Below are positions 46,745-61,597 of a stretch of DNA of 64,000 nt, one piece after another. The position numbers were made by a program, and so were the translations under genes. This DNA comes from Hesseltinella vesiculosa (Eukaryota; Mucoromycota; Mucoromycetes; Mucorales; Cunninghamellaceae), in contig MCGT01000002.1 in NCBI GenBank assembly GCA_002104935.1, forward strand, positions 124,001 to 188,000, given 5' to 3'. The first letter of the stretch is position 1. Each line of letters begins with the position of its first letter. Below the pieces are notes generated by a model. That model ran no database searches. It saw only the letters and a program-made list of their open reading frames with translations, and was not told the DNA's origin.

Positions 46745-48805
46745 CTAGGAAACATCCGATTTGGCTTTGGGTGGGCTCCGTGGAGGGATCAGATCTGCCC
46801 AATTGATAGGTTTGGATTTTCCAAAGATAGCATCTCCATCCACTTCTGCTTGGTCCAGTAAAAGAGCTTTTAAAGTTGTCTCTTCGGCCCAGTCGGGTAT
46901 ATTGGTCGTAGATGACGCCGACTATCACGAAAAAAAAAATGAGAGAAAGAGATGAGCGGTCACTCTTGGTGAAGAGAATATTCTCCATGCCGTCCACATT
47001 ACACTGTCATTTATGTTTTCTTGGTCGGATACATCTTCTTCTTGGTTCAAAATATGAGAGATGGTTTGGAGAGGAATCGCGGAAGGAAGGATCTCCTGGA
47101 TGTCATGTGACTGATCATACCCGTTTGGCTCGCCCTGATTGTTTGGTAGGTCTTCTCCGGTTGTCAAGTGGCCACCATCCTTGATATGCTGAGGGGGTTT
47201 GTCGGGCTGCGGGCTGGTTGATGTGAGACGCTTTCGTTCCTTTGTGATTTCATGCTGAAGTTCAGTATCGCTAGGACCAGCAGCTTGAGAACCCTCGTCA
47301 TGATTGTTCACCTCTGATGTTTTGCTGCGAAGCAGGGTTTTGTTGGTGACTTCTTCGCGCTGAGCGTCGTCCTGCTTCACTGTCTGTGGTGGTGATGCGA
47401 GGATACTGTTTTTGTCGTCTGTGCTTGAGGGGCCAGGCGCTGGACCGGATCCTCTTGTACGCTGGATGACTGGCATGGATTCCCTTGTACGTTGGATGAC
47501 TGGTATGGATCCTCTTGTACGTTGGATGACAGGTGTGCTTAGACGGGGACCTACTACCGGTGAATGTTCGGCATGCGACTGCCGGGAACAAAATCTTATT
47601 AGATTACCTATGACATTTTTCCCTTCCAAGTACTCACCCTAGTCGACACAGGAGAAAATCTGGAATACACTGATTGCTGGCTGTATCTTGCGTGGGCTGA
47701 CTGAGGGGAGGTCATGTTGTGGGATGAGACCGGTGTCGCTGATAATTGGGACTGTCGAGTAGTTGTATTTCGCCGTTTCGGAGAAGGAGGGTCATTGAGA
47801 TCATCCATGATAAAACTGTGGGGTCGGCTAGGAGGGCCATTGAACGAAGTCGATAGAAAGGAATTGCCGAGTTGGCTTGCGCTGTCGTCAAACTCTAGGC
47901 TGCCGTGAGATGGTACGAGCAAGACTTCATCATCGGCATCCTTGTTGAGATCGTCAAAAGGCAAAGTGATGTTTTGGGCATGCATTGTCGCTGGTTTGGG
48001 AGGTAACTGGCTGGGCTGTTGAGGCGGCTGCATGTTAGGATCTGAAGAGGGCTGCTCAACGAGATGTATAGGTGACACGGGTTCATTCATGACATGTGGT
48101 GCAGGAGGAAGATCAGGCGATGGTCGAGAGAAAGCAGGCGGTGGGGTGGGTGTTTTGATGACAGTGGACGGCTCAGGGTGGGCTGTGTTGCCATGCTGGA
48201 GCAGATCTCGTTGGAGCTGTCCAATTTGCAATGATGGCTGTGTTAAGGAGCCGAACTGCTCTACCAAAGGCCGCTGCTGATATAAGGATGGCCACAGTGA
48301 TCGTTGAGGTTGGTCAAGGGCGGCAAACGGATTCAATGGCTGCCTTTCCGAAAGGGAGGTCACTGATGCATTGGTGTCGACCTGTAGGGGTGGGGTATCT
48401 GTAGTAGGCTGTGATTCATCATGTTTAAGGTCATCCTCCATAGAATCATCTCTATGATCAACTTCTTGCTGGTCGTCAGCCGTGACCTTGGTATCATTCT
48501 GTTGCTGTTGTGGACGCTGAACAAGTTCTGAGGGATCCACTCGTCGCCGGGTTTCAACAATAGATCTAATAAAGAGTGAAGCACATGAGATCCGATTTTT
48601 TTTATTAGCCTGTTCATTTTATGATCGTTGTTATTGGCTCGTACCTGGCATCTGGATGCTCTTGGAACCAGCGAAGTTGCGACTTGTAGCGCTTATCCAA
48701 GCTGGTCAGTTTTTCATTAGCAAAGGTGTCCCAGAATTGCTTTAGGCTTTGCACCCAAACAACACCTGGAGGGTGAGCATCGGATTCAGAGTTATCTGAT
48801 GCCAT
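46745..48805 (-). CDS. INCENP/Sli15-like inner centromere protein
   Basis: Four exons (48805-48645, 48565-47638, 47578-46964, 46921-46745) give 626 residues. The last intron is only 42 nt. The N-terminus is helical (WVQSLKQFWDTFANEKLTSL, DKRYKSQLRWFQEHPDAR), where INCENP binds survivin and borealin. The middle is long, disordered and Pro/Ser-rich, with three PVIQRTRGS repeats. The C-terminus reads NIPDWAEETTLKALLLDQAE, DGDAIFGKSKPINWADLIPP, the IN-box pattern W-A, L, D.d.IFG, then acidic/hydrophobic end that binds and activates Aurora kinase. The 3' end is only about 120 bp from the convergent Swi3-like gene. Confidence rests on the IN-box plus the N-terminal helix. Confidence 0.75.
47451..47540 (-). 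repeat. 30-nt tandem repeat in the INCENP-like gene
   Basis: Three units of 30 nt (47451-47480, 47481-47510, 47511-47540) encode TPVIQRTRGS, IPVIQRTRES and MPVIQRTRGS. Units differ at only a few bases, so the expansion is recent. Confidence 0.92.
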
Positions 48806-51192
<2,387 letters not shown>

Positions 51193-51684
51193 TTAGACAA
51201 TATTGGCTACCTATAGCATAGCGGACAAAGTAAAATTAAAAAAGGCATATCCTTTTGACATGGTTTTGCCATTTGTTCTTGGGAGATCATGTTGACATGT
51301 TGAAATAGTTGTGTTTGTATGAGTTGAGCATGGGAGTAGATAAGCTATGGTGTACGCTGTTTATTATTTTCTTTGACGCGAGCCTGCCTTGAAGGCCTAG
51401 ATTTTCATTCCCCTTAGTATTTAAAGTTGTATGCCAGTCAACTGCTGTTAAAACAGCGATGGTGAATGTGGAAAAAAAAATCTATGTTTTGCAACGCCTT
51501 CACTTTCTTTTTTAAATTTTATTTTTGGCGTGAAGCCACGAATTTTTGAATACCCGCCGGTATTTTTTCGGTGCCTCCTTTTTTTTTTCTACAGCTTGCA
51601 TCTTTTCCGTTTATCCATCGCAGCACCTTTTATTTTTTTACTCATTTTTCATTCTTTTAATTGAAATGGGTCTTCTAAAAGAAA
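51193..51684. other. convergent intergenic region
   Basis: About 490 bp between the ends of the zinc-finger and adenylosuccinate synthetase genes. A/T-rich with T-runs at 51509-51530 and 51578-51590. No gene. Confidence 0.55.
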
Positions 51685-53344
51685 TTAGTTCACAGGCTTG
51701 CGGACCATTTCATCGCGAGCAGCACCGACACCAATGTAGTCAACTATAAATTAAAAAAAAATCAGGCTCCATCCGTTGTCTTTTCCATTTTTCTGCGCTC
51801 TTTACCAGGGACACCGACTTCTTTTTCGATGAATTCAATGTACTTTTGGGCGTTTTCGGGCAGCTCGTTCCAGTTGCGGCACTTTGAAATGTCTTGTTGC
51901 CAGCCGGGCAAATCGACATATTCAACTTCCACATGTTCAAGGGTCGAAAGGTCAGCAGGGAACGAAGCCAGACGTTCACCGTTCAAGCGGTAGCCGACGG
52001 CAACCTTGATGGTGGCCAAGGTATCCAAGATATCCAACTTGGTGATGTTCAGAGTGGTGTAGCCGTTGATCATGTTACTGTAACGCACAACCACCAGATC
52101 CAACCAACCACAGCGTCTCTTGCGTCCGGTTGTCACACCGTATTCATGACCCACCGTTTGGAAATGTTCACCGATTTCCTACAGGGACACAGAGGCGATT
52201 AGCTGGGTGGGCATGTAGGGCATCTCCAACACTTACGTTCAGTTGTTCAGTGGGGAAAGGACCGCCACCGACACGAGTGGTATAAGCCTTGACAACACCA
52301 ATGGAATGGGTGATGGATTGAGGAGGCACACCGAGACCGGTACACACACCACCCACAGTGGTGTTGGAGGAGGTGACATAGGGGTAAGTACCAAAGTCCA
52401 GATCCAGCATCAAGGCATTCGCACCTTCAACCAAGATCTTCTTGCCTTGTTGACGAGCATTGTAAAGGTAGGTGACCGAATCAATGACATAGGGCTTTAG
52501 CTTCTCCGCCAAGGCTTGGTAGCGAGCCAGTTCAGCTTCAACGTCATAGTCAAAGGTGCCATAACGCTTGAACTTGTTGTTGACCATGGTGCGGAAGCGG
52601 GCAGCAAAATCGTCAAAGTTGTACAAGTGGTGAATACGGAGACCGGAGCGGGAAGCCTTGGACGAGTAAGTAGGTCCAATACCCTTGCCGGTTGTGCCGA
52701 TGCTGCCGCGGCCAAGCTCGATTTCCTTCAAACCATCGATCTTTTGGTGAAAGTCAAAGACCAAATGAGCACGGTCCGACACGAACAAGCGTCCCGTGGT
52801 ATCCAGACCCTTGGCTTCCAACTTTTCCTTTTCCTCAAAGAAGGAAGGCAAGTGTACAACCACACCAGCGCCTACCAAGGCCACGCAGTCAGGGTTGATC
52901 AAACCTAAAGTAACAAAGAATATTAGGTCAGTAAAAAAAATTAAAAAAGCTTGATCTGATCCCTCTTGTCACTGCTTCTTGACTCATATTTCCAATTTTG
53001 GGAAGCACCCTGCTCCGTCCATTTTCATTTTCTCTTTTGACATGAGATCGCCCTTGGTTTACCTGAGGGGAGCATATGGAAATCATATTTGACATCACCA
53101 ACAACAATAGTATGACCAGCATTGTTACCGCCCTATAAAATATATCAATGAATATAAGAACTGTACGCGATCATCGTCCAGCTCTTTGATCTAAGCTTTT
53201 GTTTTTTTTTTTGGGACTTACTTGACAGCGAGCACAAATATCGGCTTCACCACATAGGATGTCCGATAGTTTTCCTTTACCTTCGTCGCCCCACACAGCG
53301 CCAAGAACGACAGTGATTTCACCTGGTTTGAGAAGGGAAGCCAT
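51685..53344 (-). CDS. ADE12: adenylosuccinate synthetase
   Basis: Converts IMP and aspartate with GTP to adenylosuccinate, the first committed step of AMP synthesis. Start ATG is 53342-53344 ([20 protein letters not shown], with the GDEGKGK P-loop directly after). Next come [39 protein letters not shown], the [20 protein letters not shown] block, and [18 protein letters not shown]. Substrate-binding and catalytic Asp/His are in place. The last coding exon is easily missed: splicing from 51806 to 51743 continues ...VGVP into [19 protein letters not shown] and stops at 51685-51687, matching the family C-terminus. Reading through would instead give an unrelated tail. About 430 residues, several introns. 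A TATA box lies 75 bp upstream. Confidence 0.97.
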
Positions 53345-53956
53345 ATTTTATGATAACAGTGAGCTTAGAAAAAAGAAAACCCAAAAAACAAAATACAACC
53401 TCTCACACCGCTGAAAGTCTTTATATAGACAGCGGTGGTTTAAAATTTTTTCATTGGCTTGTCAACCTCCAGATGATCAAAAAAATTGCCCAAAATACTA
53501 CCCTGGTCACAACTTTGAAAGAATTGGATTCAGTCATAGACTGTCATTCATCAGTAAACCTTCCTGCAGATATAAAAGGCAAAAACAGCATTATCAATTA
53601 TACCCTGGTCTAGAGGGTGAGAACGTTGGTTTTATGCCTCGGTGCCCTAGCCGCCCTTTTTTTTTTCGCCTCGGGAAAAGAGCTAGATAACGTGGAAACA
53701 CACTGTTTGTAGTCCGCAAATGGAAGACACTTCCGCGTCCATGCACTAAGCTCTTAACTTTTTTTTTTCTGCAGTTGCTACACTCAAAACAAGCACGCTG
53801 GGTGGCTTTTTTATTTATTTATTTTGTCTATATGAATAAAGAGTAAAAAGGACAAGGGAAAGGGGGGAAAGAGTAAGGCAGGAGAATGTGTCGAGAAAGT
53901 TGGGAAGTTTGAGGGCAAAAGATATGCAAAGGAAGAAAAAAAAAATGGAGTGGCGC
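53345..53956. other. spacer between Bms1 and adenylosuccinate synthetase
   Basis: 612 bp containing the adenylosuccinate synthetase promoter (TATA at 53419) and the 3' UTR of Bms1. No gene is supported. Confidence 0.55.
53419..53427 (-). promoter_or_regulatory. TATA box for adenylosuccinate synthetase
   Basis: TATATAAAG on the minus strand, about 75 bp upstream of the ATG at 53344. Confidence 0.6.
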
Positions 53957-56900
53957 TTATCGTCGAGCTTTGGCTTTGGCAACAGCAGCTTTGGATTCTT
54001 TGCGGAAGTAGGCTTTGCGGCGCTCCTTGTCCTTTTCTTCATCGACCTTGGCGACCTTGGCTTTCTTGAGTTCATTTGCTTGACGTCGTTCGGTGTCCTT
54101 GGCCTTGCGTTTCCGATCCTTTTCATTGCGCAACGTGTTGAGCTGCTGCATCAGAGTGTAGATCTTCTTTTCCTCGGGTTCCAGCACCACAGCTCGTTTG
54201 GACAAGTACGACTTCTTCTTGGCTGCCTGGGACACCTTGGGTTTAGAAGCAAATGGCAGATCTGCTTGCAGTTTCTTGGGAATCTTGAGGTTATTGAATC
54301 GTCGCGTGCTTCGTTCAATGGGCTAAAATGAGACGCGAAAAAAAGAGAGAGTGAGAATCACCTCTCACTTTTTGCCCTAAAAATTGTTTTTACCTTGTAA
54401 ATGGAGTCGACTTCTTGAGGTGCATGCATATTTTGATCTTTACGAACTTGACCGGTCAGACGCATGCCTTGCCAGTCAGACTTAGAGGAGAGCAATAATG
54501 AGGTAACAGGGTTGTAGAATTTACGAGGCTTGACAGGGTACCAGGCACGAAGGAACACAATGTCTAGGAGAGTGAGAAGAAAAACATGAGCATAGACCCG
54601 ACAAATTGGGAGCAGGAAAATAATAATAATAAAAAAAAGAATGGATGGACATTACCACTCGCCAGCAGTTTGTCTTCAAAGGTGGCACGGAACTGACCCT
54701 CGGGTTTCTATTATAAAATGGAATGGCGATCAGTCACAGGTTTGAGAGCCCTTCTTAAGTATTTACCGAGAGAGCCTTCTTGACTTGACCACGGATACCA
54801 GATACCGTTCGGATGGTAGCACCTTCAAACTTGGCCACTTCCAATGGCGAGGTGAACATATCTTTGATGAAAGCCGTATTCTTGTAGACCTTGGCGGGGG
54901 AACCGGTCAACTTTAGTTTTTTGACGATTTCTGTCGATTGACTGATGTCGGTCACCACACCTGTGGCACTAATGCGGAAGGCAGCCTAGATGGACAAGGG
55001 GAAAAAAAAAAAAAAAAGAGGGGTGAGCACTAAAGTCCAATGGCCCAGCTCCCCTGGTTTTTTGGTTCACTTACATTCTTATTATCAGACACAGATTGCA
55101 CCGCACAAAAGCCAGTGTTTGGAGGAAGGACAGGGCCGAAAAAGGTGGCCAAACAATGCATGTGTTCGGGCGTGTACTTGAGCATGCGGTTACGAGTACC
55201 ATCGTCCAGTGAGTAGACGGGGATGCTTTGGAAGCGGCGCCAACCCATGGAGAAGATCAGAGGATCATTGGTCTTGAGGATCTTGCGGTGCCAACGATGA
55301 CGCTTGAGTCGAACTTGCACCATACCGAATTGATCTTCTGAGGGTAGCAGACCACCGATCAAGACAGGGTAAACAGGGTCAAAGTGTTCGATGAATTCAT
55401 AGGGCACGTCCTTTAACAAGATACGCACATAGCTGCCGGGACGGTAGCCTTCCACCAAAGCGCGGACATGGGCATCGTCATTTTCGAATTCTTCTCGGTT
55501 CTTGGCCAGCTGGTCGGCGATTTCGGCCTTGCGCTTTTCGTAAAAGTCCATTTTGGGGCCGTCTTCTTCGTCGTATTCTTCTTCGAATTTCTTGGCCAGC
55601 TGTTCCTTGCGCTTGGCAATGCGTGCACGTTCGGCTTCCACAGAATCCTCTTCCCCTTCGGGTTCTTGGTTATCCTGGGGTTCGGCATCGCCCTCAGCTT
55701 CCAGATCTTCAAAGTCACCAAACACTTCTTCTTCACCATCTGGTTGACCTTCTTGCACTTCACCATTGGCTGCGTCAATGTCGCCAGTAATGAATCGGTT
55801 GCGGATAGAATCGAGCATCTAAAAGAAAATGTAGGTTTTTAGTGATCCATTCCATCTCTACCGACAGCCATTTCAACAACGACTTACGTCTTCGTCTTCC
55901 CATTCCTCAAATTCTGCCGTGGTAGGTTGAGTGCGCGAGGTATCGAGCATGCGGTCTAGCTGATCTTCGGCGGCTTCCTTCTTGAGAGAGAAAAAGGCGT
56001 CGTCGTCGTCCGAGTCGTCTTCCTGAGCACCATCCAGATCTTGAGCGTCGTAGTTGCCAGAAGCAATGTCTTCAGGAGACACATCCGTTTGATTATAGAC
56101 GAGATCCATCAGGTTGATGCGACGGTGGGCATGGAACATCTGGCTCGCTTTTTCTTTGAGATTGGCTTTCCAACGGAGTTCTCCGGCAAGACCTTCGTCA
56201 TCATTGTCAGGTACTTGGCGACGGCGGCCATCTACGTTCACCATATCGTCGTTATCGTCGTCGTCTCCTAAGTCAAAGTCGCTATCACTGTCGGCAAATT
56301 CGATCGTGTCTGGCTCCTTTTCTTTTTCGTCGTCGCCCTTGCGAGGGATATTGCGCGTGTCGAATTTGCTGAGGGACTGGCCACGACGTGGAATCGTTTC
56401 GTCGTCGTCTTCGTCCATGTCTTCGTCTTCCTCGTCACTGGGCAGGTCTTCCAGGTCATCGTCATTGACTTCGGTATCAAACACAGCACGACGACGCTGT
56501 CGGCCGGATTCATCTTCCTCCATAACTTCAGTGATGCCTAGAGTATTACAAAAAAGAAAAAGGCGCCTCTTTTTAGTCGGCACGTCTTTCCAATAGGCAA
56601 TCCTATATTTATCTATTACCTTGGCTTTGATCGTCGTCGTCTTCATCGGCTTCGTCAACATCCATGTCAACGTCGCCAGCACGCACAGGAGCAGAGTGAG
56701 AGAAGATACGCAATTGGGACTCGGCTAATTGAGAATCAAGGGTATCTTGCACATCTTGCAAGTCCATGACCATGCGTTCACCAGGACCGGCAGGCGCTTG
56801 CTCAGGCTCGTCCACTTGCTCTTCTGGCTGGCCATTGGCATCGAGAGGGGCAGGGGCCAAGGCAGATTTCTTGGTGAAGTGGCCGGGCACATTGATGTAG

Positions 56901-58160
56901 ACGGCATCCTTGTCGTACATGACGCCACCAATGTCGCTCATGGGAGCATATATCAGCTTGTGTTTTTCGTCCAGTCGCTTTCGTTCCTTGTCAGGCAGGG
57001 GACAGGGATCAGGCAGGACCGAGACATCAGCCAAGGTGTGATCGCCAGCGCCAGGAATGTGGACACGCATGTTGGGCTTCAAGTTGGTACCGCGGAGATA
57101 GCCGTACAAGGTGATGGTACGATCGCAATGGGGCTGGCGGTGGACCAGTTCGGGGTCGGTCAAGTCTTCCACACGGTCACCCACGACGTAAGGATGCGTG
57201 TTGCGCCAGATCAGAGGGCGGAACTTCATGACTGAGATAAAGCGAGCCAAGTTTTGGATTTCCATGTTGGGATAGCGGCCGTGGATGATCCCGGACAGGT
57301 AAAACAGCTTGGCCCCTTGGTAAATTTCGGTCCAGAAACGATGCTTCAATCGCTTCTTGGTGTTGCGCAATGACTTGGGGCTCTTGAACTTGTCCAGATG
57401 GGTCAAGACGCCCATCACTTTGGGGAACCCGTGTGACTGCAGAATGTTCAGGAACTCGAACGTTTCCATTTCAAAGCCAAAGCTGCCATCGATCATCAGC
57501 AGCACCAGATCTGCGATCTTAGCCACATCGATCATCGAGTTCATATCATTGGCACATTCAATAAACGTCAATCGTCGTTTTTTGCCTATCAAAAGTGGAC
57601 AGAAAGAAAAAATAAAAAGTGTGAGCATCGTGCCACCTGGCAACATTGGCCTGCCACTTCAGGTGAGATCGTGCATTCGTCACTTACCACTGACCACTGT
57701 GATGGGACCTTTGATTTCATTGAGATTGTGCTTGGTATATCTCTTCACCAACGAGCGAATCAATGTCGATTTGCCAGACTATAAAATCCATTGTCAGTTT
57801 TGCTAGCTTGATCATGAAAAAAAAAAAAAGGGCTTACGCCAGGTGGGCCGACGACTGCAACAACAACAGGGGGCGATTCGATGGGCGTACGGTCGACCAA
57901 AGGCACATGAAGTTTCTTTTCACCAAGATCCACATTACGTCGTACCTGGCGTTCAGCCTTCTTTGAGCTTTGGAACGCATAAGCCTACAAGACAAAGCAA
58001 ATCGCAGTCGGGTTAGACAATGGCCTTTATTTTAGACCGATCTTACCTTTGGATTGCTCGATTTTTTCGCATTGACAAACTTGTTTGTCTTATCTTTCTT
58101 TCGTTCAGCCTTCTTGCCAGACTTCTTGGCATGATGGGCCTTTTGTGGTTTGTCGTCCAT
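53957..58160 (-). CDS. BMS1: ribosome biogenesis GTPase Bms1
   Basis: Nucleolar GTPase that works with Rcl1 and the U3 snoRNP in 40S subunit assembly. Start ATG is 58158-58160 ([20 protein letters not shown], a Lys-rich nucleolar-type start) and stop TAA is 53957-53959. About ten exons give roughly 1,170 residues. P-loop [17 protein letters not shown] (split by an intron), then [20 protein letters not shown] and [20 protein letters not shown] of the Bms1/Tsr1 GTPase, the [12 protein letters not shown] guanine site, and [20 protein letters not shown]. The centre is highly acidic (56400s and 55600s). The C-terminal Bms1/Tsr1 domain ([40 protein letters not shown]) is complete, followed by a very basic tail ending [14 protein letters not shown] residues. 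Confidence 0.95.
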
Positions 58161-58667
58161 GGGCAAACAGCAAAGAAAGAGTGGAGTAGAAAAAAAAAGA
58201 AGACAGGCTTTTTTTTTTTTTACCGCTTTTTTTTTAATGCGGCGGCGAGCGGGCAAGCCACCACTTTCCATTTGCTGCTTCATTTTTTCCCCCATCGACT
58301 CTGACAACTGGGAGTTTCATTCTGCTATGTGTATTCTATCCTATGTTGAAGATATCCTTCATTGCTCGTGAATAAAATGAAATTCTGTCATAATGAAACT
58401 AAAAATAAATGTGGAAGCGTATTCTTTTTACTGTATCCTTGCAGCTCTCAGCCTCCCTCAGGTAGAAGAAGAAGAATGCAGTGCTAATGAATGACAGTGC
58501 GCCACCTTACCATCCTAAATACTTTTTCACTTCAAACGTTTCGGTCATCACGCTCCAAAGGTTTTAAAAATCATAGGCGGCCATAGTTTAGCGAGGCTAA
58601 TTTTGACGGCAAGCGGAGGCACTTTTGGCTGAGAGTTTTTTTTTTCCAAATTTTTTTCGTCGATTTT

Positions 58668-58840
58668 TTAGCTGGTGAGATGGAGGTGTCAAAACTAAAC
58701 GGAGCATTATTTGGCTGGGTGACCATGACCAATCGACCTCATTTTTTCAGCACCGTTATCTTTCATGATTGAAAGTATCGACGCTAAATATCACATCGAT
58801 CCATTCACTCAAAAGTGATGAGCAGGGCAAGCATTTTTTT
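58668..58840 (+). repeat. dispersed repeat, copy 3 (block B)
   Basis: Contains TTAGCTGGTGAGATGGAGG, TGTCAAAAC, ATTTGGCTGGGTGACC, TTTTTTCAG and TCACATCGATCCATTCACTC followed by AAAAGTG and a T-run. It aligns with 16641-16800 over its whole length and with 14832-14919 at its right end. A possible diverged block A lies near 59130-59170. Confidence 0.65.
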
Positions 58841-58983
58841 TCAAGGTTGCCATTTTTTATAACTACCCCTCAGGCGACAGGATAAAAAATCATCGAACAT
58901 CCAATTTCCTCATATTCATCCCAAATTTCGCACACGTAGAGCAATGGATGAGATATAATTCTGGCGACAATTGCAAGCCTCAT

Positions 58984-59042
58984 AGGCAAAGTGCTACCTA
59001 GATAAAAGCACCGCAAGATGTGCTCCCTAGGCACTTTGCCTT
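58984..59042. repeat. nested palindrome
   Basis: AGGCAAAGTG plus CCTAG on the left pairs with CTAGG plus CACTTTGCCT on the right, interrupted by three unpaired bases. Inside, AGCAC and GTGCT form a second stem around CGCAAGAT. The outer stem is 15 bp in two parts. Confidence 0.8.
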
Positions 59043-61588
59043 GTGGACTTCTCTATGCTGGTATCTATAGCTTTGCACCATATCACCCAAAATAACTGCA
59101 TTTTATCCATCGACAGCTCCCATAATGTACTAGTTTTGTGCAAAGTTTAGAGTCGATCTGATCCATTCCTTTATCATCAATGCAAGGTTTGCGCTGGGTG
59201 GGCGGACATCAGCCACACCCAAGAGCTGCGCATTGTCTCCTTATTTTTTTCAGCGCGGCTACCGCTACTTTCCCTAGGGTGGGGGCGCTCAGGCGATTTG
59301 GTAAACCCCCCCCCCACGAATAATAAAGTAACCTTCTCCAGATGACCCCAAATTCTGCGCAGAGGTTTAAAACGATGAGGGAATCGCTACTGGTGCCAAT
59401 CAAAGACGATCCCCAAGGCGCCAGTTTGAATCACACATGGATAGATACTGTTTAATGGAACTTCACGACTGTGATCTAGAGTAGGATCAAACGGAGTGCC
59501 CAGAACCACTGCTCTGGGCCCTGAGCGTAATGGGAAAATTCAAGAATGTCAAAGTCTGCAAATATTCTCTCGCCTAGCTTTCTTGCTGTCATCATTGATG
59601 AAAAATCCGACCAATCGGAAGCCTCCGAGAGCAAAAAAGGACTCCGTTGAGCGTTGAGATGGAAACAGCCAAATAAAAATGAATGGTAGACATGAAATAA
59701 AACAACTGAAGACGATTGGCATATCGGCAGTAAGGAAGTGATTCTAAAGATGATTCTGAACGGAGACTACAGGCTGGTGATCAGATATCGGTGGCGCACA
59801 TTTCGGCCTTGACTCAAATATTTTCATCGATCAGCCTCGTTGGTTGGATACGACGCTCATGCAAAAGTTGATATCTATGCATTAGCGAAAAGTCATGTAA
59901 CACATGCTTGCTATTAAAGAGAGTGGTTTTCCTGAATCACCCAGAGCCCGACCCGCTCTGAGTGGCTTCGAAAACGGTTCTCTGCCAGCCAGCAGGTGTC
60001 GGCGCAAGAGCCGAGACAAAATTTAATCTCTCTCGAGTGGAAGACATATAAAGTTGAGGTCCATTGTCAAAGTGATGCGACTTTTGACAGATTTACATGG
60101 TTAAGATCAATCACACCTACTGGGCAACCTCAGACACGGGCCTGTCAGCCCAAAACGAAGAAAACCAGCGCCTGTCGCATGAAATTTGATTTCATCCATT
60201 GCCAGCCGGTATTTATTTCTTCCTGGGCAACTACCCCACACCAAGCAGCCTGGGAGATCTCATACGCTCATCATTTAGAGTTTAGAAAGTGCCAAAATGA
60301 ACCGTGTGGTAGCCTCTGGCATTTTTTCCACGACAGCGTCCAAGTTCCCTAAGGCGCCATTCCTCCCCTCAACAAGGCGATGTCTAGGACAAGGGGTGTG
60401 TAGGCTGATGTATGAGTGAAAATGGATGTGTTTAATATTAGTACTGAAGCAATGGTTGATCGCCCCTTGCTTTGAGTGAGAGCGGTGGCGGCGGCTAATT
60501 GTTTTACGCACTTTCGATCTGGTGCGTGCAGATTTACGCCTCACGTAGACGTTTACTGTGATATTCTCAATAGCCAAATAGAGGACCAGCTTGAAACACA
60601 TTTGACTAATCAAGGATGCTCTTTATTCTTGGAGAATGGTGGTGGAGCGCTTTTTGCGGCGTCCAGTGCGCAAAAGGGTTTATTTTTTTATTTTTCCCCA
60701 ATCATCGTGCTGCATTAAAAAGTGGGACAAACAAAGATAGGGCCTGACCGAATGACGGATTTCGCGCAGCGGCTTTTCCAGTTCTCCCCATTGGATTGCT
60801 CTTGTGTTGCTGAGAGGTTCTCCTTAGCGATTGCTTAACAATGACGTGATGCCCAATGTGAAACTTTTTTTTCTCACTCCAAGGATGGTCATCTGTTCAC
60901 GTGGAAAAGTTGTTGAGGTAAATTGCTTGTTGATCACGAATGGTCATTGTGGCACAGGTTTTGTACGAGGAACGCATCCCTTGATCGTTTATGTCCTCAC
61001 CGCCAGGATCTAACATGAAAGGAAAATGGGAGCATAGTATGACTCTTTTTTACCACGCTTTTTATTTGTCATCTGAAGGTCGGCGTTCATCTAACTTAAA
61101 ACAGGAGGTCATGGCTATTTTCCACGGTAAAATCGTCATCCGCAGTTGGCCCACCCCCTCACCTTTTGCCTTCACGCCATTGCTTATCCTGGGCTTATTT
61201 TCTACAGTCTCAAAATTCGAAGCTTTGCGAGACTGGCATCGGCGGCAAGGAGCGCTTTGAAATCAAAGAAAGAATCTCCATCAGCACCGCTTCGCTCCTT
61301 TCTCTCTCTGAGCATAGCCGAGGGCAAAAAAAAAAGGGGGGGATGCGAGATGTGATGAAGAAAAAAAGCAGATCATTTAATCAGCAATAAGTGCTTATGA
61401 TTCGTAACAAGACCAATGAAAATGAAACACTGCTAGTGTAGGGAAAGGAAAAAGAAAATCCCGTTTGACACTCATTTCGCTCGGTTGGCGCCTTGACCGG
61501 GTAATAATTTATAAGCTTCCAGTGCTCACCAACCAAAAAACTTTAATGACAAAGCTCCGCCTTGTTTTTGTGATTCAGGGCAAATCAC

Positions 61589-61597
61589 TATAAAAAG
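61589..61597 (+). promoter_or_regulatory. TATA box for the MFS transporter
   Basis: TATAAAAAG lies 83 bp upstream of the ATG at 61672, followed by a T-rich leader. Confidence 0.55.

Noticed and set aside
53350..53613. 87-codon plus-strand frame
   Set aside because: It overlaps the adenylosuccinate synthetase promoter and TATA box and shows no family features.
59996..60352. 118-codon plus-strand frame in the gene-poor region
   Set aside because: Irregular composition, no start context or promoter, and no recognisable motif.
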